Translations under genes and position numbers: made by a program | Notes under the pieces: model-generated | The model's database searches: none | What the model saw: the letters and a program-made list of their open reading frames with translations, nothing else | Told to the model about the DNA's origin: nothing | Shown here: positions 25,734-33,828 of the stretch, in pieces | How the letters are laid out: each line of letters begins with the position of its first letter | Position numbering within the stretch: position 1 is the stretch's first letter | From: Hoeflea_A sp965204935 | Lineage (GTDB): Bacteria; Pseudomonadota; Alphaproteobacteria; Rhizobiales; Rhizobiaceae | Reading direction: 5' to 3' (one strand) | Length of the DNA: 64,000 bases | NCBI RefSeq assembly: GCF_965204935.1 | Contig: NZ_CBDBFO010000002.1

Positions 25734-26441
25734 TCATGCGGACCGGCGTTGCTCGCTGGCCGTCAGCGGAAACAGGGAATGGACCTGAAACGGTGCACCG
25801 CGTTCGGCCTCTGTGAACAATGCGAAATTGCGAACCTCGACGGGCTCACTCAGCACCGGATCGAAAAACGCATGGAGCGCCTGTTCGACCCGTGCCGCGT
25901 CACTGGCTCCGACCGGGCCAGTCAGGGTCATGTGGAAGCGAAACTCGTCAAAGACGTAAGGATAACCCCAGCGCTGGAGATTCGCCAGTTGTGCAGGCGT
26001 TAAATTCTGCGGCGCGCGGCGTTCGATCTCCGCCTCGCTCAACGGTGCACGAAAACGGTCGAAATCGCGCACGGCGCGCCCGGCCAGGTCATTGAGGTCA
26101 GCCACCGGTTCTGTCGGAATGAGGGCAAAGAAGGAACCGATCCTCTCGATCGTCATTTGCGGGATCTGGAATTCGCGAACCGTTGCCGCAAAGGCGGTCA
26201 AGGCCGCAACCAGCTCGGTTTCGCTGGTGTCCGCCGCAAGCCGGAACGGCGCCTTCAGGGTTCCGTGGAAGCCGTACCGGCGCGGTGCGGCCGTGTGAAA
26301 GGCTATTTCCGCGTCGTTCAGCCCTGTGATTGCCGGCGCTTCGACGGTTTCGTCGGTAAAGGCGTTGCGTCCCAGCCAGTTTGTCGCCACCCGGGTCAGC
26401 GGATCGTTCAATGGCGGCGCAAAATAAATGGCGTACCGCAT
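25734..26441 (-). CDS. DUF1045 / 2H phosphoesterase-like protein of phosphonate clusters
   Basis: 235 residues. Two HxT motifs, FHGTLKAPF (about residue 58) and FHMTLTGPV (about 175), define the 2H phosphoesterase fold used for cyclic or 2'-5' phosphodiesters. Proteins of this family recur in phn operons. PhnP, the enzyme that opens ribose 1,2-cyclic phosphate in E. coli, is not seen here, so this protein may fill that step (inference). ATG 26441 has GGGAG upstream; the longer frame to 26534 does not look coding. Confidence 0.82.
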   Translation of the reverse strand: MRYAIYFAPPLNDPLTRVATNWLGRNAFTDETVEAPAITGLNDAEIAFHTAAPRRYGFHGTLKAPFRLAADTSETELVAALTAFAATVREFQIPQMTIERIGSFFALIPTEPVADLNDLAGRAVRDFDRFRAPLSEAEIERRAPQNLTPAQLANLQRWGYPYVFDEFRFHMTLTGPVGASDAARVEQALHAFFDPVLSEPVEVRNFALFTEAERGAPFQVHSLFPLTASEQRRSA

Positions 26442-26540
26442 CCCATCATCTCCCAGAGAAAGTCTGAATTCCAAATTCGCCCATTGCGGCTGCCGGACCT
26501 CATAACACAACTGTGCGACAATATTATCAGCCATCGCATA

Positions 26541-28115
26541 TCAATCTTCCGATCGGTCACGGCCCATCAGGCGGCTGCGGATGGCGTTGGAGATATTGTC
26601 GAAGATAAATACCGTCGCCAGGATCAGTACCACCATATAGGCAACATTTTCCCAATCCGCATTGGTGCGCATGGCTTCCCAAAGTTTCAGACCAATGCCA
26701 CCGGCGCCGACTGCGCCGATGATCGTGGCTGAGCGGGTGTTCGATTCCCAGAAACAGAGCGACTGGCTGGCAAAGACCGGCAGCACCTGCGGCACCACCC
26801 CGTAGCGCTGCACCAGCACCGGCGCAGCACCGACCGACCGAATGCCCTCGCGTTGACGGTCATCAATGTTTTCCAGCGCCTCGGAATAGAGTTTGCCGAG
26901 TGTTCCGGTATCGGTAAAGAAGATCGCCGAAATGCCGGCCAGCGGCCCGGGCCCGAAGGCACGCGTAAAGAACAGTGCCCAAATCAGCATGTCCACGCAG
27001 CGCAGGAAGTCGAATGCCCGCTTGAAAATCTGGTTCGCCAGCCGGCTCGGCGTGATGTTTCGTGCCGCGATGAAGGCCAGCGGAAAGGCAAGGAGCGTTG
27101 CAAACAGCGTACCGACAAAGGCCATGACGATGGTCTGCAACAGCTTGATCCAGACATCGGCATGCTGCCACTCGGCATTGTAGAGGATGTTGTCCCAGGC
27201 AAGAGCTGCGTTGGACATCTCCGGATCGATGCGTTCGCCGGAGAAAATCAGGCTGAAAACCTGCGAAAAACTCTTTCCCCAGAAGGGCGAGTTCGTGTCG
27301 AACCAGAAGTTCTCCCAGCCGAAGAACCGGTGACGGACCTTGACTTCGTCGCTCTCGACTTCGACCGTGCCGGAAAAACCGAAATTCATCAGGATATCGC
27401 CACCGGGATCGCGTTGTGACGCCCAATCGGGCAATTCGCTACGGGCGGTAACGGATTCCTCCGGCACGATATCGATGAGAAGCGTCTCGCCGCCAAAATC
27501 AACGAAGACCTGACGTGGCACGATCTCCACCCTTGCCGAGCCGATCTCGACATCAACGCGGGTTACCACGGATTCCAAAACTGTCTTCGTTTCCGGGGCG
27601 ACCGCCTCAGTTTCCGCCGGTTCGTCCGTTCCGGGTGCCATGAAGCTGTTTGCTGTCGCGCCCGAGTCAGCGCCGCCATCCTGCGTGCCCGGTGCGCCGG
27701 GAACCATGAAGCTGTTGACCCCTGACTGGGTGCTTGTTTCGGTGCCAATGCCGGCGCCGGCATTGATCTCGACCTCGCGTTCGACAATTTCGGTGGTCCG
27801 CTCCAGCCAGTCTGGGTCCGGATCCTTTCCGAGCGGCGAAAACCGGGGAAACTCGACTTCCAGATAGTCGCCGTCATACTCGATGTCCGGCCGCGCTTCG
27901 TAGCTGACCCAGTCGGCAAGATAGTTGCCGGCTATGTTCCAGTTGCCGTTCCGGAAGGCTTCCCCGATGCCGAACAGCGACCAGGCAAAAAACAGGTAGG
28001 CGATGACGACGACGCCGATCAGCGGCGCGCGCCAGCGCTCAATGAACGGCCGGTTGAAGACCGCGTGGTGGCGTGCTGCAATTTCGTCGACGGCGGAAAC
28101 GGATAAATTGTTCAC
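26541..28115 (-). CDS. phnE: Phosphonate ABC transporter permease PhnE2, unusually long
   Basis: Second permease of the PhnCDE importer. The C-terminal 230 residues form a normal permease domain (LLQTIVMAFVGTLFATLLAF, then the GAVGAGGIGLKLWEA coupling region). The N-terminus has one anchor helix at residues 30-50 and then about 225 extra residues before the permease part, so the total of 524 far exceeds the 260-320 of the classic family. The extension includes an acidic, Gly/Pro/Ala-rich linker (about 118-176) with the phrase NSFM[VA]PG twice, at 134-140 and 156-162. It probably faces the periplasm. The phnE1 stop is 3 bases upstream. Confidence 0.88.
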   Translation of the reverse strand: MNNLSVSAVDEIAARHHAVFNRPFIERWRAPLIGVVVIAYLFFAWSLFGIGEAFRNGNWNIAGNYLADWVSYEARPDIEYDGDYLEVEFPRFSPLGKDPDPDWLERTTEIVEREVEINAGAGIGTETSTQSGVNSFMVPGAPGTQDGGADSGATANSFMAPGTDEPAETEAVAPETKTVLESVVTRVDVEIGSARVEIVPRQVFVDFGGETLLIDIVPEESVTARSELPDWASQRDPGGDILMNFGFSGTVEVESDEVKVRHRFFGWENFWFDTNSPFWGKSFSQVFSLIFSGERIDPEMSNAALAWDNILYNAEWQHADVWIKLLQTIVMAFVGTLFATLLAFPLAFIAARNITPSRLANQIFKRAFDFLRCVDMLIWALFFTRAFGPGPLAGISAIFFTDTGTLGKLYSEALENIDDRQREGIRSVGAAPVLVQRYGVVPQVLPVFASQSLCFWESNTRSATIIGAVGAGGIGLKLWEAMRTNADWENVAYMVVLILATVFIFDNISNAIRSRLMGRDRSED

Positions 28116-28118
28116 TGC

Positions 28119-29087
28119 CTAGCCTCCACGCCCGAATTCAAATGCCTGATTGCCGACCAGCCGCTTGCGCAGATGTGCGGAAATCTGATCGATGACGACA
28201 ATCGTCGTAAACAGGAGGATGATGATCGCCAGCGTCTTGGCCTCGTGGCCGCGGCTGATCGAAAGACGCAGCGATTCACCGATACCGCCGCCGCCGACCG
28301 CGCCGATAATGGTCGAAGCGCGCACATTGATCTCAAAGCGCAGCAGCGCGTAGGACAGGAAATTCGGCATGACCTGCGGGACGATGCCGAACCAGACCCG
28401 TTCCACCCAATTGCCGCCCGATGCGCGCAGCCCCTCCTCGGGGCGCATATCGGCGTTCTCAACCACCTCGAAGAACATCTTGCCGAGCGCGCCGATGGTA
28501 TGAATGGCCACGGCGATAACCGCCGGGATCGGACCAAGCGAAAGGATGGCGAGAAAAAAGCCGGCAATGACGATTTCGGGGAACGCACGCAGCAGTTCCA
28601 TGAAACGGCGCACAAAGAACCGCAGCCAACGCCGGGTTGTCAGGTTCTTGGCAGCCATGAAGCACAGCAGGAAACCGAACGTGAAACCGATCAGCGTCGC
28701 GACCAGGGCGATGTTGATGGTCTCGATCATCTTGTACACATATTCGGGCACGTAGATGTTTTCGGTCAGGTAGAAACGGCCGTCCGGATAGTTGTATTTC
28801 AGACTTCCATCGGCAAAGGGCGACGGAAGGTCGAACATGGCGCGCCAGATCTCCGCCGCCGAGCGCGGAATCAGATCGCCGATAAAATCAAAGAAATGTG
28901 GCAGACGGTCAAAGAACTTGCCTGCATTTGTCTCATTGGCGAACCAAAGCGAGGCTGCCAGGACAACGGCCAGTCCGAATATGCCGCCCCATGTGTAGAG
29001 GCGCCTTTTGAACAGCATTTCCTGCCAGTGCCGCTCGACAATCTGGCCTTCAGCGGAAAGCTGAACGGATGGAATGGCAGTGCTCAT
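28119..29087 (-). CDS. phnE: Phosphonate ABC transporter permease PhnE1
   Basis: First permease of the phosphonate importer, 322 residues. The N-terminal membrane helix lies near residues 33-50 and the binding-protein-dependent transport domain after about residue 130: TINIALVATLIGFTFGFLLC, RRFMELLRAFPEIVIAGFFL and GAVGGGGIGESLR, the last contacting PhnC. Spaced 74 bases from phnD and 3 bases from phnE2. Normal length for the family, in contrast to the second permease. Confidence 0.92.
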   Translation of the reverse strand: MSTAIPSVQLSAEGQIVERHWQEMLFKRRLYTWGGIFGLAVVLAASLWFANETNAGKFFDRLPHFFDFIGDLIPRSAAEIWRAMFDLPSPFADGSLKYNYPDGRFYLTENIYVPEYVYKMIETINIALVATLIGFTFGFLLCFMAAKNLTTRRWLRFFVRRFMELLRAFPEIVIAGFFLAILSLGPIPAVIAVAIHTIGALGKMFFEVVENADMRPEEGLRASGGNWVERVWFGIVPQVMPNFLSYALLRFEINVRASTIIGAVGGGGIGESLRLSISRGHEAKTLAIIILLFTTIVVIDQISAHLRKRLVGNQAFEFGRGG

Positions 29088-29161
29088 GTTTGCTCGTTCC
29101 AGCGAAGTTGACCGTCACACCGCGAACCCGACCGGGCCGCGGTGAGACGTATTTCAGCGGA

Positions 29162-30070
29162 TTAGCTTCCGATCTTCGCCTTACGCGCAGCGATGATGGT
29201 CTTGTAGAAGTTCTCGTCGACTTCCGTGAAACCCTTGTAGTCGCCACCCTGGATGGCGCTGAAGCATGCCGGGTCCTTCTCGGGAAGGGCCAACATGAAC
29301 GCCTTGAACTTGTCCTTCATGCCCGAATCCATGGAGGAACGCACGACGATCGGGCCGTTTGGAATCTGCGGTGACTGCCAGACCTGGACGAGATCGCCCA
29401 TGTCGAGGATACCCTTGTCGACCATCTTGCGCAGGTTCCCGGAGGTGTAGCCGTCTTCGAACTTGCCGACACCGGAAGACCAGGTGGTGCCGGCATCGAA
29501 ATTGCCCTTGACCACTTCGAGCACAAGGTTCTCGTGACCACCACCGAAACCGGTCTCACCAAAATACTCGTCGATGCTGGTGCCGACATCGTTCGGAAGC
29601 GAAACGCTGGGGACCAGGAAGCCGGATGTCGAATCCGGATCGGCGAAGCCGAGCTTCTTGCCCTTCATGTCATCGAGCGTCTTGATGCCGGAATCCTTGC
29701 GGGCGACCATGACGGCATAGTAGCCGGTCGAACCGTCGGTCTGGATGGTGGTGAGGATCGGCTCAACAGCCTTCGGATCGGCGAGGTAGACCTTGGCGTA
29801 ACCGGATGCACCAAGCTCGGCATAGTCAAGCGTGCCGCCCAGCAGACCCTGGACAACACCGTCATAGTCGGCAGCCAGGAAAAGCGATACTTTCTCGACG
29901 CCAATGGCGGCGGGAAGCTGCTCAACCATGCACTGGAAGTTGCGCAGGCGGTCGGCTTCGTTTTCGCCGCCGAGAATGCCGATGCGGAACTCCTTGAGGT
30001 CTTCCGCTTGGGCCATGCCGGCGAGCATGGCGGTCAGCGCAACAGCGCCGAGAAGGGTTTTCTTGAACAT
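29162..30070 (-). CDS. phnD: Phosphonate ABC transporter substrate-binding protein
   Basis: Periplasmic receptor of the phosphonate importer. 302 residues with a Sec signal peptide (MFKKTLLGAVALTAMLAGMAQA, cut near 22). The mature protein starts EDLKEFRIGILGGENEADRL, a typical PhnD opening, with GELDYAELGASGYAK-like pocket residues (here GTLDYAELGASG, about 88) and an ADPDSTSGFLVPS segment (about 150). ATG 30070 has AGGAGA 6 bases upstream. The IS110 element lies immediately upstream, so phnD, phnE1 and phnE2 are separated from phnC and the probable Pho promoter. Confidence 0.93.
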   Translation of the reverse strand: MFKKTLLGAVALTAMLAGMAQAEDLKEFRIGILGGENEADRLRNFQCMVEQLPAAIGVEKVSLFLAADYDGVVQGLLGGTLDYAELGASGYAKVYLADPKAVEPILTTIQTDGSTGYYAVMVARKDSGIKTLDDMKGKKLGFADPDSTSGFLVPSVSLPNDVGTSIDEYFGETGFGGGHENLVLEVVKGNFDAGTTWSSGVGKFEDGYTSGNLRKMVDKGILDMGDLVQVWQSPQIPNGPIVVRSSMDSGMKDKFKAFMLALPEKDPACFSAIQGGDYKGFTEVDENFYKTIIAARKAKIGS

Positions 30071-30080
30071 GGGGTTTCTC

Positions 30081-31124
30081 CTATGATGATTGTCCAGCAG
30101 GATTGTTCTGTCCCGCGATTTTGAATGCCGGAAAGTCATCGAAGACCCAGCCGTTTTTCAGTGTGTCGTAGATGATCGCGAGCAACTTGCGCGCTGTGGC
30201 GATGATTGCCTTGCCGGCCCCGCGCCGGGCTTTGATCCGTTGGTAGAAGGCATTGAGGTAGCCCGAGTAACGAATGGCAATGAGCGTGCACTGGACCAGC
30301 GTGGTGCGCATCAGTTTGTTCCCGCGTTTGGTGATCCGGCCCCGGTTGTCAGTCTCGCTTGACTGGCTGACACGGGGGACAATGCCCACATAGGCGGCCA
30401 GTTTGTCCGCGTCTTCGAAGTCATCGACGTTGCCTATGCCGGAAAGGAATACGGCTGCCGCGCGCGGCCCGACACCCTTGATCGAGATCAGCCCGTCATA
30501 TCCGTCCATGGCCTCGGCGGCGGAGGCGATCTCGCGATCAAGTTCGGCGATTGCATCCGTCAGGCTGAGCGCCTGATCGCGCACGATGCGCAGTTCCACC
30601 TGTTCGAGGCTGGAGAACCGGCCGGTCTCCAGGGCATTGAGCCGTCGCTTGGAGCCCAGGCTTTCCTTCTTCAGCTTGATGCCGTGGCGGGTGTGGAGCG
30701 CGTGGATCTTGTTCAAAAGCCGGGTGCGCTGCTTGACCAGAAGGTCGCGCGTGTGGGTCAGCGACGCCAGTTCGCCTTCGGCCACCGTTTTGACGCGGGT
30801 CTCAGGCAGCATGTCCTTTGACAGAAAGAAGGCCAGGGCCCGGGCGTCGTTTCTGTCCGTCTTCTTCACCGACTTGCGGATCACGCCGAACTGCTTCGGG
30901 TTGACCACCACCACACGGCCAACGCAGGCGATCACTTCGTCGCGGAACCAGGCCGAATTGCCCGTCGCTTCCACGGCGACCTCATCGTCCGCATCAAGGC
31001 TCAGGCAGAACCGGTCCAGATCGGCCGCTGCCAGCTGGCAGGTTTCAAAAACCTCGTTGCCGTCCGCGGCAAGGCGGCAGACCGTGAAAGACGTCGTGTG
31101 GAGATCGACACCGATGAAAGCCAT
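30081..31124 (-). CDS. IS110-family transposase (DEDD recombinase)
   Basis: 347 residues. The N-terminal RuvC-like DEDD domain starts AFIGVDLHTTSF (first Asp), has EVAVEATGNS (Glu) and KKTDRNDARAL (Asp pair, about 100). A coiled-coil follows (about 145-215). The C-terminal Tnp_20 domain has ISIKGVGPRAAAVFLSGIG and SSETDNRGRITKRGN, containing the catalytic serine candidate. I chose ATG 31124 because it is right before the first Asp and has GAGAGGA upstream. The last ten or so codons may already be target DNA, since the stop TAG lies just before the phnD ribosome site. Confidence 0.9.
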   Translation of the reverse strand: MAFIGVDLHTTSFTVCRLAADGNEVFETCQLAAADLDRFCLSLDADDEVAVEATGNSAWFRDEVIACVGRVVVVNPKQFGVIRKSVKKTDRNDARALAFFLSKDMLPETRVKTVAEGELASLTHTRDLLVKQRTRLLNKIHALHTRHGIKLKKESLGSKRRLNALETGRFSSLEQVELRIVRDQALSLTDAIAELDREIASAAEAMDGYDGLISIKGVGPRAAAVFLSGIGNVDDFEDADKLAAYVGIVPRVSQSSETDNRGRITKRGNKLMRTTLVQCTLIAIRYSGYLNAFYQRIKARRGAGKAIIATARKLLAIIYDTLKNGWVFDDFPAFKIAGQNNPAGQSS

Positions 31125-31139
31125 TGCTAAAATCCTCTC

Positions 31140-31430
31140 GTTGGCGGGAGGCGGAACCCTGCAAAGGGGTGTGAACGGCCAGGCCAGACTCCTATACGAG
31201 ATCACCGGGTCGAACCGGGCCTCATGCTGGTCGTTCGGATGCAGGCGGCGGGTAATCTCCTGTACAGGGTCGCAATGCCCTAAAAAGACATCCAGCCTGC
31301 AGCCTATCCGCCTCTCCCGGCACTCTAGCCGAGTCGGGATGCATGACCGCTCACATCCCATTCATGCCATCTCCTGTCTTAATCCCAGTCAAACTCAAAA
31401 CAGTCTTTGTGGCTGGCCCTTTACGCGGGC
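31140..31430 (-). ncRNA. Candidate bridge RNA region of the IS110 element
   Basis: IS110-group elements encode a structured guide (bridge or seek) RNA in the non-coding end upstream of the transposase (established for IS621 and relatives). This stretch occupies that position and has inverted repeats: CCCG-GC-ACTC / GAGT-CGGG around 31316-31338 (8 paired bases, loop TAGCC) and GGGATG / CATCCC at 31336-31341 and 31354-31359, the two being mutually exclusive. Boundaries and guide loops are not determined. Confidence 0.35.
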
Positions 31431-31457
31431 AAAACGATCATGGTCCCTGTCCGGTTC

Positions 31458-32285
31458 TCAGGCCGCCGGCTCAAGGGGACCCAGCGATTCCTCGCGGCTG
31501 CCGTCCGGCTTGCCGAGGCTGGTCGATGTGATTTCCTCAGATAGTTCGTCGCCGTCGGCGCCGTAGATCATGCGCACGGCGTCCCGGGTCAGTTCGCTCG
31601 CCGGTCCGTCGAAGACGACCTTGCCCGCTGCCATGCCGATGACGCGCTCGCAATAGGTGCGCGCGGTGTCGAGCGTATGCAGGTTGGTGACAACGGTAAT
31701 GCCCTCCTCGCGATTGATGTTCTTCAGCGAGTCCATGACGATCTGGGCATTGAGCGGATCGAGCGATGCGATCGGCTCATCGGCGAGCAGCATTTTCGGC
31801 TGTTGCATCAGCGCCCGGGCGATGGCGACACGCTGTTGCTGGCCTCCCGAAAGCGTTCCGGCGCGCTGCAGTGCAGTCTGGGCGATCCCGAGGCGTTCCA
31901 GCGCCATTATGCCCATCGCCCGTTCCTCACGGGACCAGGATCCGACCAGGTTGAGCATCGTCGAGCGGTGATTGAGGCGTCCCAGCAGAACATTGGTCAG
32001 GACATTGAGGCGCGGAACCAGGTTGAACTGCTGGAAAATCATGGCGCAGTCACGCTGCCAGCTGCGCAGTTCAGCGCCCTTCAGCGAGGAGACCTGGATT
32101 TCGTTGAAGCGAATGACACCGCCGCTCGGATCAATCAGCCGGTTAAGCATGCGAAGCAGTGTCGACTTGCCGGCACCGGAGCGGCCAATGACACCGACCA
32201 TCTGACCCTGGGGGATGGTCACGGTGACATTGTCGACGGCGGCAAAGTCTCCGAACTTTCTTGTGACATTCTCAAGCTTCAGCAT
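31458..32285 (-). CDS. phnC: Phosphonate ABC transporter ATP-binding protein
   Basis: ATPase of the phosphonate importer, 275 residues. Walker A is GRSGAGKSTLL (about residue 36), the signature LSGGQQQRVAIARAL (about 145), Walker B MLLADEPIASLDP (about 165), and the switch histidine lies in NLHTLDTA. Residues around 85-110 (ILNVLLGRLN-type, here TNVLLGRLNHRS) are typical of PhnC. It is the first gene of its arm, with a Pho-box-like site about 70 bases upstream. The IS110 element immediately follows it, so its transcript may no longer reach phnD. Confidence 0.93.
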   Translation of the reverse strand: MLKLENVTRKFGDFAAVDNVTVTIPQGQMVGVIGRSGAGKSTLLRMLNRLIDPSGGVIRFNEIQVSSLKGAELRSWQRDCAMIFQQFNLVPRLNVLTNVLLGRLNHRSTMLNLVGSWSREERAMGIMALERLGIAQTALQRAGTLSGGQQQRVAIARALMQQPKMLLADEPIASLDPLNAQIVMDSLKNINREEGITVVTNLHTLDTARTYCERVIGMAAGKVVFDGPASELTRDAVRMIYGADGDELSEEITSTSLGKPDGSREESLGPLEPAA

Positions 32286-32351
32286 CGCCGGCCCCAGTCG
32301 TGCTCCTGATTGTTGTCAGGGCTACGGGTAGAGCCTGTGCGTGACCGCAAA

Positions 32352-32369
32352 ATTACACTTTTATGTCAT
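32352..32369 (-). promoter_or_regulatory. Pho-box-like site upstream of phnC
   Basis: On the minus strand ATGACAT-AAAA-GTGTAAT has the 7-4-7 layout of a PhoB site. It matches the CTGTCAT half-site at 5 of 7 and 5 of 7 positions, about 67 bases before the phnC start. Phosphate-starvation control of phn loci by PhoB is established in enteric bacteria and rhizobia. The match is moderate. Confidence 0.45.
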
Positions 32370-32491
32370 GAATATAACATTGTTCAAAACCGGCATCCGA
32401 AGGTGCAACCGTTCTCTAATTTATTGGAATAGCACAACAAACCCGCTGATCAGATCAGCAGGAAGACATCGATTCCGAGCCGCACCGAAAT

Positions 32492-33109
32492 CTACTGTGC
32501 GTATCTGTCCAAAAACTGCTCAGCGGTCATGGAACGGAAATCAGCCAGTGCCGAATGCAGCTGATCATGCTCCCAGTCCCACCAGGCAAGCGCGTCCATC
32601 CGGACCGCCGTTTCTTCGGAAAACCGTCGTCGAATCGGCTTCGCCGGCACGCCTGCGACGACCGTGTAGGGATCCACGTCCTTCGATATGACCGCGCCGG
32701 CGCCGATGACCGCCCCATTGCCGATGTTAACGCCCGGCAGCAGGATTGCGCCGTGTCCGATCCACACGTCATGGCCGATGGTGACGCGGTTATCACGGCG
32801 CCATGCGAAGAACTCCTCCTCATGGGCCTCGCCGTCGAAATAGTCTCCAGCGCGGTAGGTGAAATGATGCTGCGTGGCGCGCCATGTCGGATGGTTGGTC
32901 GCGTTGATGCGCACATGGCTCGCGATGTTGACGAACTTTCCGATCGTTGCCGCCCAGGCCTCTGTCTCGCGGATGGCGTATGAGTAGTCGCCAAACTCGC
33001 ACTCGATCAGGTGACAACGTTCATCGATCTCGGTGTAGCGCCCGAGCGTGCAGTCTTTCACCACCGCAGTCTCGTGAATGCAGGGCTGCTCCGAGAGGTT
33101 CTTGTGCAT
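32492..33109 (-). CDS. Hexapeptide-repeat acetyltransferase of phosphonate operons
   Basis: 205 residues of left-handed beta-helix acyltransferase type: hexapeptide repeats run through HETAVVKDCTLGRYTEI, then VTIGHDVWIGHGAILLPGVN and IGNGAVIGAGAVISKDVDP, followed by VVAGVPAKPIRRRF. A charged insert (EEFFAWRRDN) interrupts the helix. Proteins of this kind are regular members of rhizobial C-P lyase operons; the acceptor is unknown (aminophosphonate N-acetylation, as by PhnO, is an inference). The ATG at 33109 shares one base with the phnL stop (TGATG); a GTG at 33112 is the alternative. Confidence 0.85.
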   Translation of the reverse strand: MHKNLSEQPCIHETAVVKDCTLGRYTEIDERCHLIECEFGDYSYAIRETEAWAATIGKFVNIASHVRINATNHPTWRATQHHFTYRAGDYFDGEAHEEEFFAWRRDNRVTIGHDVWIGHGAILLPGVNIGNGAVIGAGAVISKDVDPYTVVAGVPAKPIRRRFSEETAVRMDALAWWDWEHDQLHSALADFRSMTAEQFLDRYAQ

Positions 33110-33816
33110 CACGCAGCTTCCTTGGGCGCGCTGAACAGGGAGACATCTATGGCCCGGTCAGCAACGGCTTCGCGCACGTCCAGATCGTGGAAGATCCCGA
33201 GCAGCGCCACGCCGACCTCTTTCTTCGACCGGATGAGGTCGACCACCACGGCCCTGTTCGCCGCATCCAGCGAGGCGGTCGGCTCATCCAGAAGGAGCAG
33301 CGGGTGATCCGTGATGAAACCGCGCGCTATGTTGACGCGCTGCTGCTCGCCGCCGGAAAAGGTTGCCGGCGGCAACGACCACAAACGCTCCGGCAGATTG
33401 AGCTTTGCGAGCAACGCACCGGCCTTTTCGCGGGCCTCTTCATGCGCAATGCCCTTGGCAAGCAGCGGCTCGGCGACAACGTCGACCGCGGCAACCCGCG
33501 GAACCGTCCGCAGGAACTGGCTGACATAGCCGACGACATCGCGGCGGATTGTCAAAATGGACCGGGGATCGGCGCTGGCGATATCGACCGTGACATCGTT
33601 GTTGGTGATCAGAACCTGTCCGGAGTCCACAGAGTAGTTGCCATAGAGCATTTTGAGGATCGAGCTTTTGCCGATTCCCGACGGCCCGCCCAGGACCGCG
33701 CACTCACCCGCAGCAACGGAGAAATTCACATTCTCGACGACCGGCAGACGGATACCGTCGCGCAAATGCATGGTGAAACTCTTGCAAACCTCGGAAACAA
33801 CAAGCGGCGTGGCCAT
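33109..33816 (-). CDS. phnL: C-P lyase complex ABC-type subunit PhnL
   Basis: 235 residues. Together with PhnK it is an ABC-type ATPase that associates with the C-P lyase core, not a transporter. Walker A is LGGPSGIGKSSILKM, the signature FSGGEQQRVNIARGF, and Walker B LLLLDEPTASLDAAN. No membrane partner is nearby. Its stop overlaps the acetyltransferase start and its own start lies 12 bases after phnK. Confidence 0.94.
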   Translation of the reverse strand: MATPLVVSEVCKSFTMHLRDGIRLPVVENVNFSVAAGECAVLGGPSGIGKSSILKMLYGNYSVDSGQVLITNNDVTVDIASADPRSILTIRRDVVGYVSQFLRTVPRVAAVDVVAEPLLAKGIAHEEAREKAGALLAKLNLPERLWSLPPATFSGGEQQRVNIARGFITDHPLLLLDEPTASLDAANRAVVVDLIRSKKEVGVALLGIFHDLDVREAVADRAIDVSLFSAPKEAA

Positions 33817-33828
33817 TGTGGAGATCTC

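Larger units (their letters stand above)
30081..31440 (-). mobile_element. IS110-family insertion sequence inserted between phnC and phnD
   Basis: One intact transposase gene preceded by about 300 non-coding bases, matching the IS110-group layout, in which the long non-coding end lies 5' of the transposase. IS110 elements lack inverted repeats and target duplications, so the exact ends cannot be read; the limits given are the transposase stop and the base shortly before the phnC stop, uncertain by some tens of bases. It interrupts an operon that is otherwise continuous in related genomes (established knowledge of phnCDE order). Confidence 0.8.

Noticed and set aside
30070..30110. Possible inverted repeats or target duplications for the IS110 element
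   Set aside because: None found, and the family normally has none, so I did not report exact ends.
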